NCBI GenBank assembly: GCA_024232965.1
Contig: JACKQF010000003.1
Span: 186,001-250,000, forward strand
Reading direction: 5' to 3'
DNA from: Verrucomicrobiaceae bacterium
GTDB lineage: Bacteria > Verrucomicrobiota > Verrucomicrobiia > Verrucomicrobiales > Verrucomicrobiaceae
DNA length: 64,000 bases
Each line of letters begins with the position of its first letter. The first letter of the stretch is position 1. Below are positions 21,501 to 28,019 of this stretch, in pieces. The notes under the pieces are model-generated. The model searched no databases and had not been told where the DNA came from. It worked only from the letters and a program-made list of their open reading frames with translations. The translations under genes were made by a program, and so were the position numbers.

Positions 21501-22650
21501 CCTGGATGCCAGCCGCCTGTATCTCCTGCGCCGCCAGCAAGCCAGCGCCACAAACCTGACGGTGCATGGCGTGCCGGTGGATTCGACTGAGAGCATCAGT
21601 CTCGTCGCAGGCTGGAACTGGCTGGGCTACAACCCACAGACGGCAAGGCCGATCGGAACCGCTCTCGCTGGGCTGACGCCCGCCAACAACGACCTCATCA
21701 AGGGCCAATACGACGGAACAGCGACTTGGTTCGACGGTCAGTGGTATTCATCAACTTATGAGTTGGCTCCAGGACGCGGTTACCTGCTGAAAGTCGCCAT
21801 AGCTCAGAGCTTCGCGTATGACACACCTTTGCCGGCTATGGCATCCATGGACTTCGGGAATGCGCCAAGCGAACCCCGGTCTTCTTTTTCTCTCGTTGCC
21901 AGCGGCAGCGAAGGCACCGCGGGTTCCGGTTTTGGCCCACCTGAATGGGAATCCCCGGTTGGGAAAGAGCACAGTATGACCATTTACGCTGCTGTGGAGA
22001 TTGGAGGACAACGTTTGGAAGATGCCGGCGCCTTACTCTCGATTGATGAAGCGGGTCTCACGGCTGGAACCGCGTCAGTTATGCAGGGTCCGGCGGGAAA
22101 GTTGTATCAGCTAACTGCCTGGTCAAACGCAGTGTCGGGTTCTGAGATGATATTGAAAGTTTATGATCCTAGCAATGGGATCGTTCGGGACTTGTCCCCC
22201 AGTCTTAATTTTTCAGCCAACGGCATCGAAGGAATGATTGTGAACCCTGCCGTTTTCATTGCTCGTGCTTTGGATAATATCGAAGTTTGGAGGCATCGGA
22301 ATTTTGGCAGTATCGAGAATCTGGGTTTAGGGTTGGATACCGCCGACAGCGACGGCGATGGTGTTGAGAACCTGCTGGAGTACTTCACGGCGATGAATCC
22401 GAACAAGAGTGACCGGATGGCGAGTCTTTGCAAAAGAGTCGGTGCGAATATCGAGTTCATCTACACGAGGAACAAGTCTGCGACCGATGTGACCGCGACC
22501 GTTGAGTGGAGTGACACTCTGGGGGATGATTGGAGTTCTGAGGATGTGACAGAAAACGTGATCAGTGATGATGGGGAAACACAGCAAATTAAGGCGATTG
22601 TTCCAATTGGTGGAACTCGCCGTTTCGTGCATCTCAAAGTGACGCACTGA
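15526..22650 (+). CDS. Giant secreted multidomain protein (LamG, TSP3, Calx-beta)
   Basis: Protein of 2374 aa with a signal peptide (TFLALLLTLLPTAQA). Domains by eye are LamG (about 30-205), a second LamG (about 250-445), calcium-binding TSP3 repeats such as DTDGDGVPDGQEWALGLN (about 746-972), a repeat region resembling a beta-propeller (about 985-1400), an ASPM/Hydin-like Ig domain (about 1490-1605), Calx-beta (about 1609-1713) and an FN3-like domain (about 1719-1812). Two related modules with EHSMT(V/I)YA (about 1819-1928 and 2139-2247) flank a pair of GWNW units (about 1935-2092). The C-terminus has DSDGDGVENLLEYF and a beta domain typical of exported verrucomicrobial proteins. It lies 20 bp after the RHS gene. 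A surface adhesin or matrix role is likely. The start could also be the ATG at 15550. Confidence 0.8.
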   Translation: MNSSTRFAMRTLTFLALLLTLLPTAQADITSGLVGWWKMTEGSGTTVPDSSGNNNTGAITGATWGESQGMKCLVFNGASSVTIPNSASLNSASTSVSAWVKLEAASGLRCIISKMETAGFLRGFNFLASNYNIPDAAGTGWSTNGFYLNDYFWNGSGYGDGGAAGLYARWQHLVWTFSGGSVITYINGQQASSYTVPTMTATNTAALSLGASQYSGYALVGAMTNVRFYNRIVTPSEVVTLYQDGDPQPIRHYQLEANVQDSSGNAKHGTASGAPVAVNAQLAQGMRFGGGADGMTVANEARLDVGTVSAFVRIDNASTMPAMQNIVSTWGTEQNYALFTERDSEGRSRISARFRKRQDSTNVYPEQVVSSTSVLSLGVFHHVALSYDGTILRLFVNGREEGSNTLTGSVTTTPTAGPIDLLIGKATASASALIGTVDDVRIYDSALNAFNIRRLASGVRGQIVYDQDFETATINDGVFVSFSSPGTTTSQTPATGARPSTRFLGPFAHTGGNVRIPRVPAHTSLTVAYDMYVIGPWTGNTTLNSLDFGLNSQPASFSASFATKFLSYQSFPSLSKSTGKNPWLTGSYEVNTLGYPQGSVYRVVKTIPHTAPSIDLTLSRYSGSSVPDQTFGIDNLVISLSNDATPPTSYSVSGTAAGTNLPAGALRAQAVVAIASGALDQVDVSAGSFAFGSLAAPESYYLRAYVDSNNNGIRDPYEWVGSANGGAAVYLDSDKTNIAISIASPVDSDNDGMADEWELANGLIVGVDDSALDKDNDGLTNIQEYWLGTNVSLADTDGDGVPDGQEWALGLNPLNSDSDGDGMPDAWEIANGTDPRRNDANEDADFDFITNLQEFTNGTKANTAMSGTDGISDYRRINGKGTWKGYYDKNNRFLGQIFDNGTSIIQGYDPNSNPTRQLMRHSADADHDGMLDVWEVANGLDPNSATGADGIGDADDDGVTNIQEYIAGTDPKSALSKTTNDGTVIGSTTLSFTPTAFVMATGQLDGAGPEEVIISGDGNPGAATNSLRIFTLNGETWTSETVELGSVGVTSIAVGVGAGPVPIFVGTRAVAPAFGQILKFTKTGGVWSSSVFLTSTDEVAFAPGVRLMPGPTLPGNVIVQYSAPSEISQKLYSFDQATGTRTSVLNTDSGVTATPPIFTKIGDSDYAVLRQTTTNPSADFLCYTVGGGTRLTTSPLVIPAIGGAMPFYTAAKLRPGLSSRPSIIQFKVKDLNASGTADSADSMLMIESDPRTTTNSPVLAQGEVPLLAPAGIAAAVATVHISTTSTADALIVGDADGIVKLLDAPTDTGALRRRLLTSGYRGKSWHQFRSWSSTDPGAGAAGVLVTPTTPATAQLVLWSASTLAANASAAPLQTAPLARIAATPSAGGPRSVVDVDLWDGEGNVSRVMLQYRLNAWSNWVNATVLTLDGGGASQFVTAAPTGTRHHLIWNASADLGSNFSGNVLLRTRSADAADVGVWSEQVYYKVGLAPEIAVKDTVPDVLLVDGSGSIALGDVPIGQPTTRTFNILNEGNGALNGLNVTADAAANLGLSITQPPTSSLASGGSTTFSISLTPTLSGPFTLALHLASDDEDENPFDITLSGNALEQVVTLAVAPASVTEDGSTNLIFTFRRSATAGGLTANYTLGGTATLAEDYSATASGSLSFIDGSATATVTIDPIADSAPEPDETVILTLAADATYAIGMPGNATGTILSDELPVLATNGVTNITATDALSGGSVSSSGGTAIVERGIVFATAPNPSTANANKVPVPGGTGAYTAAMGGLVPATTYYVRAFATNSAGTGYGQQEQFVTGSVPVGPGWQSPTGLEHSMTVYAQVDRDGAKIESPGSKLAAFETSNVAGVASLITGPGGSKLYQLTVWSNNAAITGLPMKIFDAGTSEILDISETLDFASNGIIGSIAAPVLYHVRPAEVDQVIPLVQGWNWISFNALPENHAPGTVLSQYTPQDNDLIKGTAGTATHFGGVWYPTAGFTLDASRLYLLRRQQASATNLTVHGVPVDSTESISLVAGWNWLGYNPQTARPIGTALAGLTPANNDLIKGQYDGTATWFDGQWYSSTYELAPGRGYLLKVAIAQSFAYDTPLPAMASMDFGNAPSEPRSSFSLVASGSEGTAGSGFGPPEWESPVGKEHSMTIYAAVEIGGQRLEDAGALLSIDEAGLTAGTASVMQGPAGKLYQLTAWSNAVSGSEMILKVYDPSNGIVRDLSPSLNFSANGIEGMIVNPAVFIARALDNIEVWRHRNFGSIENLGLGLDTADSDGDGVENLLEYFTAMNPNKSDRMASLCKRVGANIEFIYTRNKSATDVTATVEWSDTLGDDWSSEDVTENVISDDGETQQIKAIVPIGGTRRFVHLKVTH

Positions 22651-22686
22651 CACGTTGGATGCCTCCCAACTGATTCCATTTGAGAC

Positions 22687-22704
22687 GAATCACTCCAGGA
22701 AGTC
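22687..22704 (+). repeat. Right 18-bp direct repeat (att-like)
   Basis: Identical to 9535-9552. This copy is part of an intact gene, encoding on the minus strand the final DFLE and stop of the 143-aa protein. It marks the right edge of the putative RHS island. Confidence 0.65.
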
Positions 22705-23121
22705 CCCGCTCACCACATCTTCTTCCGCCGCATTGCCGTGGATGCCGGTGGCGATGACTCGGTCGGTGATTTCGTCGATGTAAGTCTTTAAAACTTTGCT
22801 CAGTTCCAGGAATTCGGGCCACAGCGTGTCATTGACAAAACTGCGTGGCACACGGGCCATGACCGTATTGCGGCGTTGGCGCGAATAGCGGTAGGGCCGG
22901 ATCTCGTAGCGGCGCAGCAGGGCGATGAAGAGCTTCTTGGACCATCCATCCGTGAGGCCAAAGCGGTATTCGATCGCTGGATCAACCCGCTCCACATCCG
23001 CCAAACGTTTCCGAATCCGCGCAATCGCCTCGCCAGCGGCTTCTTTTTCACCCGGTGTTGTGGCACCCGCGTAGAGGCGTTCGATTTTGCGGAGCTTGTC
23101 GAGGAGATCGCTTTCGTTCAT
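22690..23121 (-). CDS. Conserved hypothetical protein (DUF2786-like N-terminus)
   Basis: Protein of 143 aa. The N-terminal helical part (ESDLLDKLRKIERLYAGATTPGEKEAA) resembles DUF2786 domains. The centre contains YRFGLTDGWSKKLFIALLRRYEIRPYRY and VMARVPRSFV, a pattern I recall from conserved hypothetical proteins of proteobacteria and PVC bacteria. No enzyme motif is evident. Its last codons coincide with the right 18-bp repeat, so the putative island sits exactly at its 3' end without disrupting it. It is transcribed away from the repeat-rich intergenic region at 23.1-23.5 kb. Confidence 0.7.
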   Translation of the reverse strand: MNESDLLDKLRKIERLYAGATTPGEKEAAGEAIARIRKRLADVERVDPAIEYRFGLTDGWSKKLFIALLRRYEIRPYRYSRQRRNTVMARVPRSFVNDTLWPEFLELSKVLKTYIDEITDRVIATGIHGNAAEEDVVSGDFLE

Positions 23122-23179
23122 GAGAGGCAGGGGCGCGGGCGGAAAGAGTGAGTGCAGAGAAAGGTCACGTCAAGCACCG

Positions 23180-23400
23180 GGACCGCTTGCCTCGTGTTGT
23201 AGCTGGGCTCTGTGAGGCCGGTGCCACTGGACCGTCGATGAGAACGCCCAGGAATGCATGAGCATTCGCCAGACTGCTTGGGAGGGAGTCGAGGAGCGCG
23301 GGCTTCTAGCCCGTGCGTGGTCGGCGGCGCTTCCAGCCCGCCACGCGAATGCTAGGGCCCCGGAGTCGCCAGGGACTGGCTTGGTCCCAACGCACGACTA
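23180..23400. repeat. Intergenic palindromic repeat cluster
   Basis: The 366-bp gap between 23122 and 23487 holds no gene that I can support. It contains several hairpins: GAATGC-ATGA-GCATTC (23252-23267), CGGGCT-TCT-AGCCCG (23299-23313), and a nearby CTTCCAGCCCGCC. The first hairpin recurs at 58288-58307. These look like dispersed REP-type elements. The last 70 bp would hold the promoter of the DUF4272 gene. Confidence 0.55.
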
Positions 23401-23487
23401 ACAAAAGTCGACAATAAAATGCTCGCCCAGGTTGACGATCCGACGGCTTTCTGATTTCATGCTGACCGCATTTACTGCCTCTAAGAA

Positions 23488-24246
23488 ATGAACCGTCTCC
23501 AAGTAGCCCGTTGCGTGCTTATCGCATTCCTTCCGACTATAGCCATGAGCCAGTCACTTGACGAACGTAGAGCGAAGATGGAACAAAACGAGAACCGTGA
23601 GCCCTCCAAAGAGGCTGTTGAGCGAAAGCTGCGTTCGACTCAAAGGCTCAAGGCAGAAGGGGTTCCTGTCATGGATGGCTTACCGTATATTGAAGACTCT
23701 ACGGAGGCGAAAATGCGAACTACCGAGGAGATTGCCCATCGGGCGATCGCGGTTGTACTCGCTGCGCTAAAGGGAGAAGGGCTGGATCAGGCCGAACTGG
23801 ATTTGCTCGTGAAAAAATATGGAGCTGACGATTTCTTTTCGCCAGAGGAAGCAAAATTCATCAAAGATCCCAGTCCAAGCCAACAAGACCGAATCAATTT
23901 TTCATGGCGATATGAGTGTGTTTGGGTGCTGCTCTGGTCGCTCGGCTATGTGGATACACTCGCGAAGCCCGAAGGCATCTGCGATGTTCCGAAGCTGGCC
24001 AGCATTTTCCGGGATCGAGATACCGCCCAACTGATCAAGGACGCCAAGCTTCGCCCCCTGAGCGAAATTCTTGATCAGGCGGATTTGATATACCGATATC
24101 ATTGGGCAACGACTGATGCCCGCATCAAAGGCCAGCCCGCACCAGCCAACCTCGAAGCGGGCGTCATCCAGGAGCGACACTACGTTCTAAACTGGCTGAT
24201 CGGGTATATGGATGAGGCTTGGGACGAAGTCAGCACGGATACCTGA
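23488..24246 (+). CDS. DUF4272-containing protein
   Basis: Protein of 252 aa. The body fits DUF4272: LRSTQRLKAEGVPVMDGLPYI, EEIAHRAIAV, WRYECVWVLLWSLGYVD, LSEILDQADLIYRYHWA, VIQERHYVLNWLIGY and the terminal WDEVSTDT. The family is widespread and has no assigned function. An N-terminal hydrophobic stretch ending AMSQ looks like a signal peptide, so this copy may be exported. It stands alone between the repeat cluster and the minisatellite, with no obvious operon partner. Confidence 0.8.
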   Translation: MNRLQVARCVLIAFLPTIAMSQSLDERRAKMEQNENREPSKEAVERKLRSTQRLKAEGVPVMDGLPYIEDSTEAKMRTTEEIAHRAIAVVLAALKGEGLDQAELDLLVKKYGADDFFSPEEAKFIKDPSPSQQDRINFSWRYECVWVLLWSLGYVDTLAKPEGICDVPKLASIFRDRDTAQLIKDAKLRPLSEILDQADLIYRYHWATTDARIKGQPAPANLEAGVIQERHYVLNWLIGYMDEAWDEVSTDT

Positions 24247-24438
24247 TCGCGCTCGACCTCCTTCATGGCGAGCCTCATGTCCGTTGCTGCCATTTGTCGT
24301 TTTCCCGTGCGTCAGGCGCTTCGGACTTAGCTAGCTGGCAACGTTTGCGTAACTGCGCCATCGGTTTGGTCATTGTGCCGATCAGCGGGTTGTCGAGCTT
24401 GGATGCCTCAGCCTTCAATATCAGTTCAAGTCCGGTGC

Positions 24439-24837
24439 GGTAACGGTGCGACCGGGGACGGTAACAGCGCAACCGGGGCGGTAACGGCGCGACCGGGGAC
24501 GGTAACGGTGCGACCAGGGACGGTAACGGCGCGACCGGGGCGCAGTAACGGCGCGACCGGGGACAGTAACGGCGCGACCGGGGATGGTAACGGTGCGACC
24601 AGGGACGGTAACGGTGCGACCGGAGGCGGTAACGGCGCGACCGGGGACGGCAACGGCGCGACCGGGGGCGGTAACGGCGCGACCGGGGGCGGTAACGGCG
24701 CGACCGGGGACGGTAACGGTGCGACCAGGGACGGTAACGGTGCGACCGGAGGCGGTAACGGTGCAACCGGGAGCGGAAGCGGCGCAACCGGGAACGGAAA
24801 TGGCGCTACCGGAAGCGGAAACGGCGCTACCGGGGGC
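24439..24837. repeat. 21-bp minisatellite, 19 units
   Basis: Consensus unit GGTAACGGCGCGACCGGGGAC. Nineteen adjacent units run with no spacers. Unit 2 is 20 bp (-1) and unit 5 is 22 bp (+1); all others are 21 bp. The last three units diverge (GGAAGC, GGAAAT, GGAAAC starts). Because 21 is a multiple of 3, several frames stay open on both strands: one reads NGATGDG repeats and another VTARPGT repeats. The two indels cancel, so the NGATGDG frame is shifted only across units 3-5. No convincing start codon or signal precedes the array, so I leave it as a repeat. The 192 bp between the DUF4272 stop and the array show nothing recognisable. Confidence 0.9.
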
Positions 24838-24841
24838 AATA

Positions 24842-25213
24842 ATGATTGAGTCGGATCTAGCCATGGAATCGGTGGGCTGGTCGGTCGTTGGAATTGCCAA
24901 TGACGGTTCCCCTAGCAAGTCAGTCTGGACCTTTGTCGTCCCGACACTGTTGGCGACCCCGTGCGGGCCAATTTACTCGTTCTTGGTGCAACTTGGTCCA
25001 CAGATTTCGCGGTCTCCTCTGCTCGGGAGTTCTTATCTCGTGCTGCTCATGTGCGCGCCCCCTCTTCTCCCCTTGGTGTTTCCACGTGATCGATCGGGGG
25101 CCTTGGAGGACAGTGGTCAAGTTTTGACCTTGCCCGTTGCCTACCTAGTGAGTGGGATTGCCATGATCAGCATTTACGAGGTCTCGAAAGCTGTTAGATC
25201 GAGATGGAATTAA
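24842..25213 (+). CDS. Small hypothetical membrane protein next to the minisatellite
   Basis: From the ATG at 24842 the frame encodes 123 aa with about three hydrophobic segments (VWTFVVPTLLATPCGPIYSF, SYLVLLMCAPPLLPLVF, LPVAYLVSGIAMISIY). I do not recognise it. The final GGGGGC of the minisatellite sits 5 nt before the ATG and could act as a ribosome site, so array changes could influence its expression. The frame is also open upstream through the repeat, so a longer product with a repeat N-terminus cannot be excluded. Support is the membrane topology and plausible start only. Confidence 0.4.
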   Translation: MIESDLAMESVGWSVVGIANDGSPSKSVWTFVVPTLLATPCGPIYSFLVQLGPQISRSPLLGSSYLVLLMCAPPLLPLVFPRDRSGALEDSGQVLTLPVAYLVSGIAMISIYEVSKAVRSRWN

Positions 25214-25288
25214 TCGCGGCGGCGCCCTACCCGAACATGCTGTTCGGCCCGGATCAGGGATTTGGCCGCCCTCCTGATTGGCATGCCC

Positions 25289-26050
25289 TCACATCTGCCC
25301 AATCTGGCTGACGGTCAGCCCGCCGTCGATGGTGATGATTTCTCCCGTGATGTATTTGGCGGCGGGGGAACAGAGGAAGACGACGGCTCCGGCGCAGTCT
25401 TGGGGCTCGCCGACACGGCCGAGGAGGATTTTCTTTTCGTAGTGCACGAGGAGGTCGTGGGCGCGGGGCTCCATCCAGGTGCTGGTCAGCGGGGTGCGGA
25501 TGAGACCGGGGGCGATGCCATTCACTCGAATGCCGAGCGGGGCCAGTGAGACGGCGAGGGAGCGGATGAGCATGACGAGCGCGCCTTTGCTGGCGTCGTA
25601 GGCGCAGGACTCTGCCTCTGCCTGAAAGCCGTTGGTGGAGGTGGTGATGACGATGCAACCAGGGCGCTGCTCTGCGGAGAGTTTTTGGGCAAAGGCTTGG
25701 GCAAGGAAGAAGGTGGCGGTGACGTTGAGTGCGAAGGTCTTGTCCCAGCGTTCACGCGTCATTTCCAGGGGGCCGAGATCAAAGAAGGAGCCTGCGTTGC
25801 AGACGAGCATGTTCAGATCCGGCTGCGCGGCAAAGGCGGCGTCGATGAGGAGCTGGGGGGCTTCCGCATCGAGCAGGTCGGCGCTGACGTAGGCGGCATC
25901 ATCGGGGATTTCTGGAGGACGCTCTTTTTGCAGTCCGTGGAAGACGACGCCCGCACCGGCCTCGCGCATGGCGGTGCCCATGGCGAGCCCGAGTCCCTGG
26001 GATGAGCCGGTGACGAGTGCGGCGTGGCCTTCAAGCGAGAATGTGTGCAT
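25289..26050 (-). CDS. SDR-family NAD(P)-dependent oxidoreductase
   Basis: Protein of 253 aa, classical SDR length. The cofactor motif TGSSQGLG (residues 15-22), NAG (about 90), catalytic Ser region (TTSTNGF), YDASK with the catalytic Tyr/Lys, and the C-terminal ITGEIITIDGG are all present. It belongs to the FabG-like group of ketoacyl or sugar/alcohol dehydrogenases; the substrate is not evident. Its start overlaps the end of the amidohydrolase gene upstream by 20 bp, so the pair is an operon and may act in one catabolic step series. Confidence 0.85.
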   Translation of the reverse strand: MHTFSLEGHAALVTGSSQGLGLAMGTAMREAGAGVVFHGLQKERPPEIPDDAAYVSADLLDAEAPQLLIDAAFAAQPDLNMLVCNAGSFFDLGPLEMTRERWDKTFALNVTATFFLAQAFAQKLSAEQRPGCIVITTSTNGFQAEAESCAYDASKGALVMLIRSLAVSLAPLGIRVNGIAPGLIRTPLTSTWMEPRAHDLLVHYEKKILLGRVGEPQDCAGAVVFLCSPAAKYITGEIITIDGGLTVSQIGQM

Positions 26051-27008
26051 CTTCTTTCAGTTGGAGGAAGTCGGCGATGTTTTGGTGGGCGATCCGATCC
26101 ACGACCTCGGTTGGATTGGCGCGCAGGGCGTCCACTTCCGCTTTGTAGGTGCTGATCAGGCGGACGACCTGTCCGTTGATCGCGGCGGCGTAGCTGTAAA
26201 ACGGGGAATCGCTACCCCACATGAATTTGCGTGGGTAGGCAGCGGCCAAATCGGCGATGACTCGCGCTGGATCGGTGTAGTCGCTGTCGAAACGGCGTTC
26301 GCGCGGGGCGATGTAGGGTAGGTCCTTCACGGCGCCTTCGCAATGGATGCAGTGGGCGCTGCAATCGAACCAGGTGTTCGGCAGGGCCTGGACGCGGTCG
26401 AGGCATTCTTTGTCGTAGCGGCAGGAGTGGGCGAGGCAGAAGCGCAGGTGCGGATTTTCCTCCGCGATACCGAGGATGTCGCTGGCCTGCGCCCAAAGAT
26501 CGCTCTTGGCGACGCTGGAGTGGATGATGAAGGGGAGATCCCACTCGGCGGCGAGCTCCAGGAAGACCTTGCCGCGATCTCGCAGATGCTTGATATCGGA
26601 TTGCAGGATGGTGGTCTGCATCTTGATGCCGTTGAAGCGGTACTGGGTCCGCAGCTTGCGCAATTCCGCAGCCTGCGCTGCGGGTTCGCGCATCGGATCG
26701 ACGATGACAAAGGGAAGGATGCGCGGGGCGATCTCGGGAAAGAGATCGTAGACCTCGGTCATCATGCGGCGGTTTTCGAGAGCGTAGGGCACCTGGGCAA
26801 GCTGGGTGCCGCCTTCGCGAATTTCGTTTTCAAAGAAGCCGCTGACGTCGAGTGCGAGGTGGGACACAAACGGAAAGACAATCCAGCGGTCGATGCCGAG
26901 CGCGCTGCCCTCGTCCGTCATCGCCACCAACTGCTGCGCGTAGGGGAAGTCGCCGTGCAGGTAAAACAACAGGTCGGTCCCGATGTGGTTGTGGCAATCG
27001 ATGATCAT
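26031..27008 (-). CDS. Amidohydrolase family protein
   Basis: I start at MIIDCHNHIGTD (27008), because the longer frame runs into the upstream lipoprotein gene. The 325-aa protein has the HNH metal motif in strand 1, IIHSS, CLAHSCRYDKE and the late WGSDSPFYSY, so it is a complete amidohydrolase-2 barrel like the one at 6314. It overlaps the SDR gene by 20 bp, which suggests a shared pathway such as hydrolysis or decarboxylation followed by redox conversion. No signal peptide. Substrate unknown. Confidence 0.8.
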   Translation of the reverse strand: MIIDCHNHIGTDLLFYLHGDFPYAQQLVAMTDEGSALGIDRWIVFPFVSHLALDVSGFFENEIREGGTQLAQVPYALENRRMMTEVYDLFPEIAPRILPFVIVDPMREPAAQAAELRKLRTQYRFNGIKMQTTILQSDIKHLRDRGKVFLELAAEWDLPFIIHSSVAKSDLWAQASDILGIAEENPHLRFCLAHSCRYDKECLDRVQALPNTWFDCSAHCIHCEGAVKDLPYIAPRERRFDSDYTDPARVIADLAAAYPRKFMWGSDSPFYSYAAAINGQVVRLISTYKAEVDALRANPTEVVDRIAHQNIADFLQLKEDAHILA

Positions 27009-27028
27009 GGTGAGGAAGTGTACGTCGG

Positions 27029-27859
27029 TTACAGGGGGCGCTTGTACGCTTCGCAGCGATTTAGCCAACCCGGCAACCAGCGGCTTTCGCCACGCGAAGG
27101 GGGCGCGTTGCGGACGCGGTTGGTGAGGACGCGCTTGGCGCTTTCGGCAAAGGCGGCGGCGGCTGTGCGGTCTGCGGTCATGCCTGCGAGGACCTGCAGC
27201 AGGCCCCAGCCCTGGCCGTTGTATCTTTCGGACGGGCTGACGCCTTCGCCCTTGAAGTTCACGTAGTCGATCAGGCAAAAAGTGCCCTCGGGTGTGGCTT
27301 GAAGTGCGTTGAAGCTGTTCTGCACCTGTGCGCGCTGGCTGGCCGGGGCGGCTGCCAGCATCTTGGGCAGCGAGGCCCGCATGCGTGCGGCGATGAAGTC
27401 AGTCTGCTGGGCAACGGTTTGGGAAAGCAGCGTGCGCAGTTGCTGCTGCCGCGCACCATTGGCGTCCGCCAAAAACGCGGATCGGCTCGGCCATGGGCAG
27501 GGCCCAACGATGTGCAACCATTCCGGCAGCACCACGCCGGAGCGCCGGAGATGGGCCAGCAGGGGAGGGAAACTTTCTTCAAATGGTCCTCTTTTGCCAG
27601 CGGGATACCAAATGAAGTGCCCGATGCCGAGCGACGCGAAGTCTTCGCCAGCGTTCCAACTGGTCAGTCCGGCGACCGTTCCGCCGCATTCATTTTGCCA
27701 GATCCGCTGACCCACGCGGTGGAGTTGCTCTCCTGTCAATCGGGTCGCGGCGGGAGGGGTCCCGGTCTGTCCGCTCGTCATCGGGACAGCACATGCCGTA
27801 AGACAAAGGGCCGCAGTGATCCCGGAACCGCAGATTTTCAAAAAAAATTGACTCTTCAT
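27029..27859 (-). CDS. Secreted lipoprotein, possibly lysozyme-like
   Basis: Protein of 276 aa with an N-terminal signal and a lipobox-like LTAC (about residues 20-23). The region RIWQNECGGTVAGLTSWNAGE followed by FASLGIGHFIWYP recalls the Glu...Gly-hairpin arrangement of lysozyme-type muramidases, and I recall related conserved hypothetical proteins. No assigned activity. The C-terminal part is helical with CLIDYVNFKGEG and RYNGQGWGLLQVL. It lies 20 bp upstream of the amidohydrolase on the same strand and is divergent from the FHA/GrpE gene, with a 160-bp AT-rich region between. Confidence 0.6.
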   Translation of the reverse strand: MKSQFFLKICGSGITAALCLTACAVPMTSGQTGTPPAATRLTGEQLHRVGQRIWQNECGGTVAGLTSWNAGEDFASLGIGHFIWYPAGKRGPFEESFPPLLAHLRRSGVVLPEWLHIVGPCPWPSRSAFLADANGARQQQLRTLLSQTVAQQTDFIAARMRASLPKMLAAAPASQRAQVQNSFNALQATPEGTFCLIDYVNFKGEGVSPSERYNGQGWGLLQVLAGMTADRTAAAAFAESAKRVLTNRVRNAPPSRGESRWLPGWLNRCEAYKRPL

Positions 27860-28019
27860 GTCCGCAAATTTTGGAGTTTTTATGGAGACTGTGATAGGCT
27901 GGCCGATAATTCTTCGGGCATCTTATTTGTCATCTCGTTTTATTAAGATTGATTCAATGAATTTCCAAATTTATTCTTCAGGCTCACTTTATTAGCTTGT
28001 TGCGCTCCCTGTCTCCCGA
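27860..28019. promoter_or_regulatory. Divergent promoter region for the lipoprotein and chaperone operons
   Basis: The 160-bp gap between divergent starts is clearly AT-richer than the surroundings, with stretches such as CATCTCGTTTTATTAAG and AAATTTATTC. It is the only place upstream of the FHA-GrpE/Hsp70 operon where a promoter can lie. No confident -35/-10 pair or heat-shock CIRCE-type inverted repeat was seen. Confidence 0.45.

Larger units (their letters stand above)
9535..22704. mobile_element. Candidate genomic island carrying the LamG/RHS genes
   Basis: The 13.2-kb block is bounded by 18-bp direct repeats. The right copy is the intact 3' end of a conserved gene and the left copy is a duplicate of it, the usual product of integration at a gene end. 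The block holds three co-directional genes and no recognisable integrase, so it would have been mobilised in trans or has lost its enzyme. An AT-rich stretch (about 9610-9700) precedes the first gene and probably holds its promoter. Insertion is inferred from the repeats and gene layout only. Confidence 0.5.

Noticed and set aside
24439..24837. CRISPR array
   Set aside because: Units are directly adjacent with no unique spacers, and no cas gene is near.
24426..24918. Pro/Val-rich or Arg-rich proteins on the minus strand of the minisatellite
   Set aside because: All frames are open because the unit is 21 bp; the translations are repeat artefacts.
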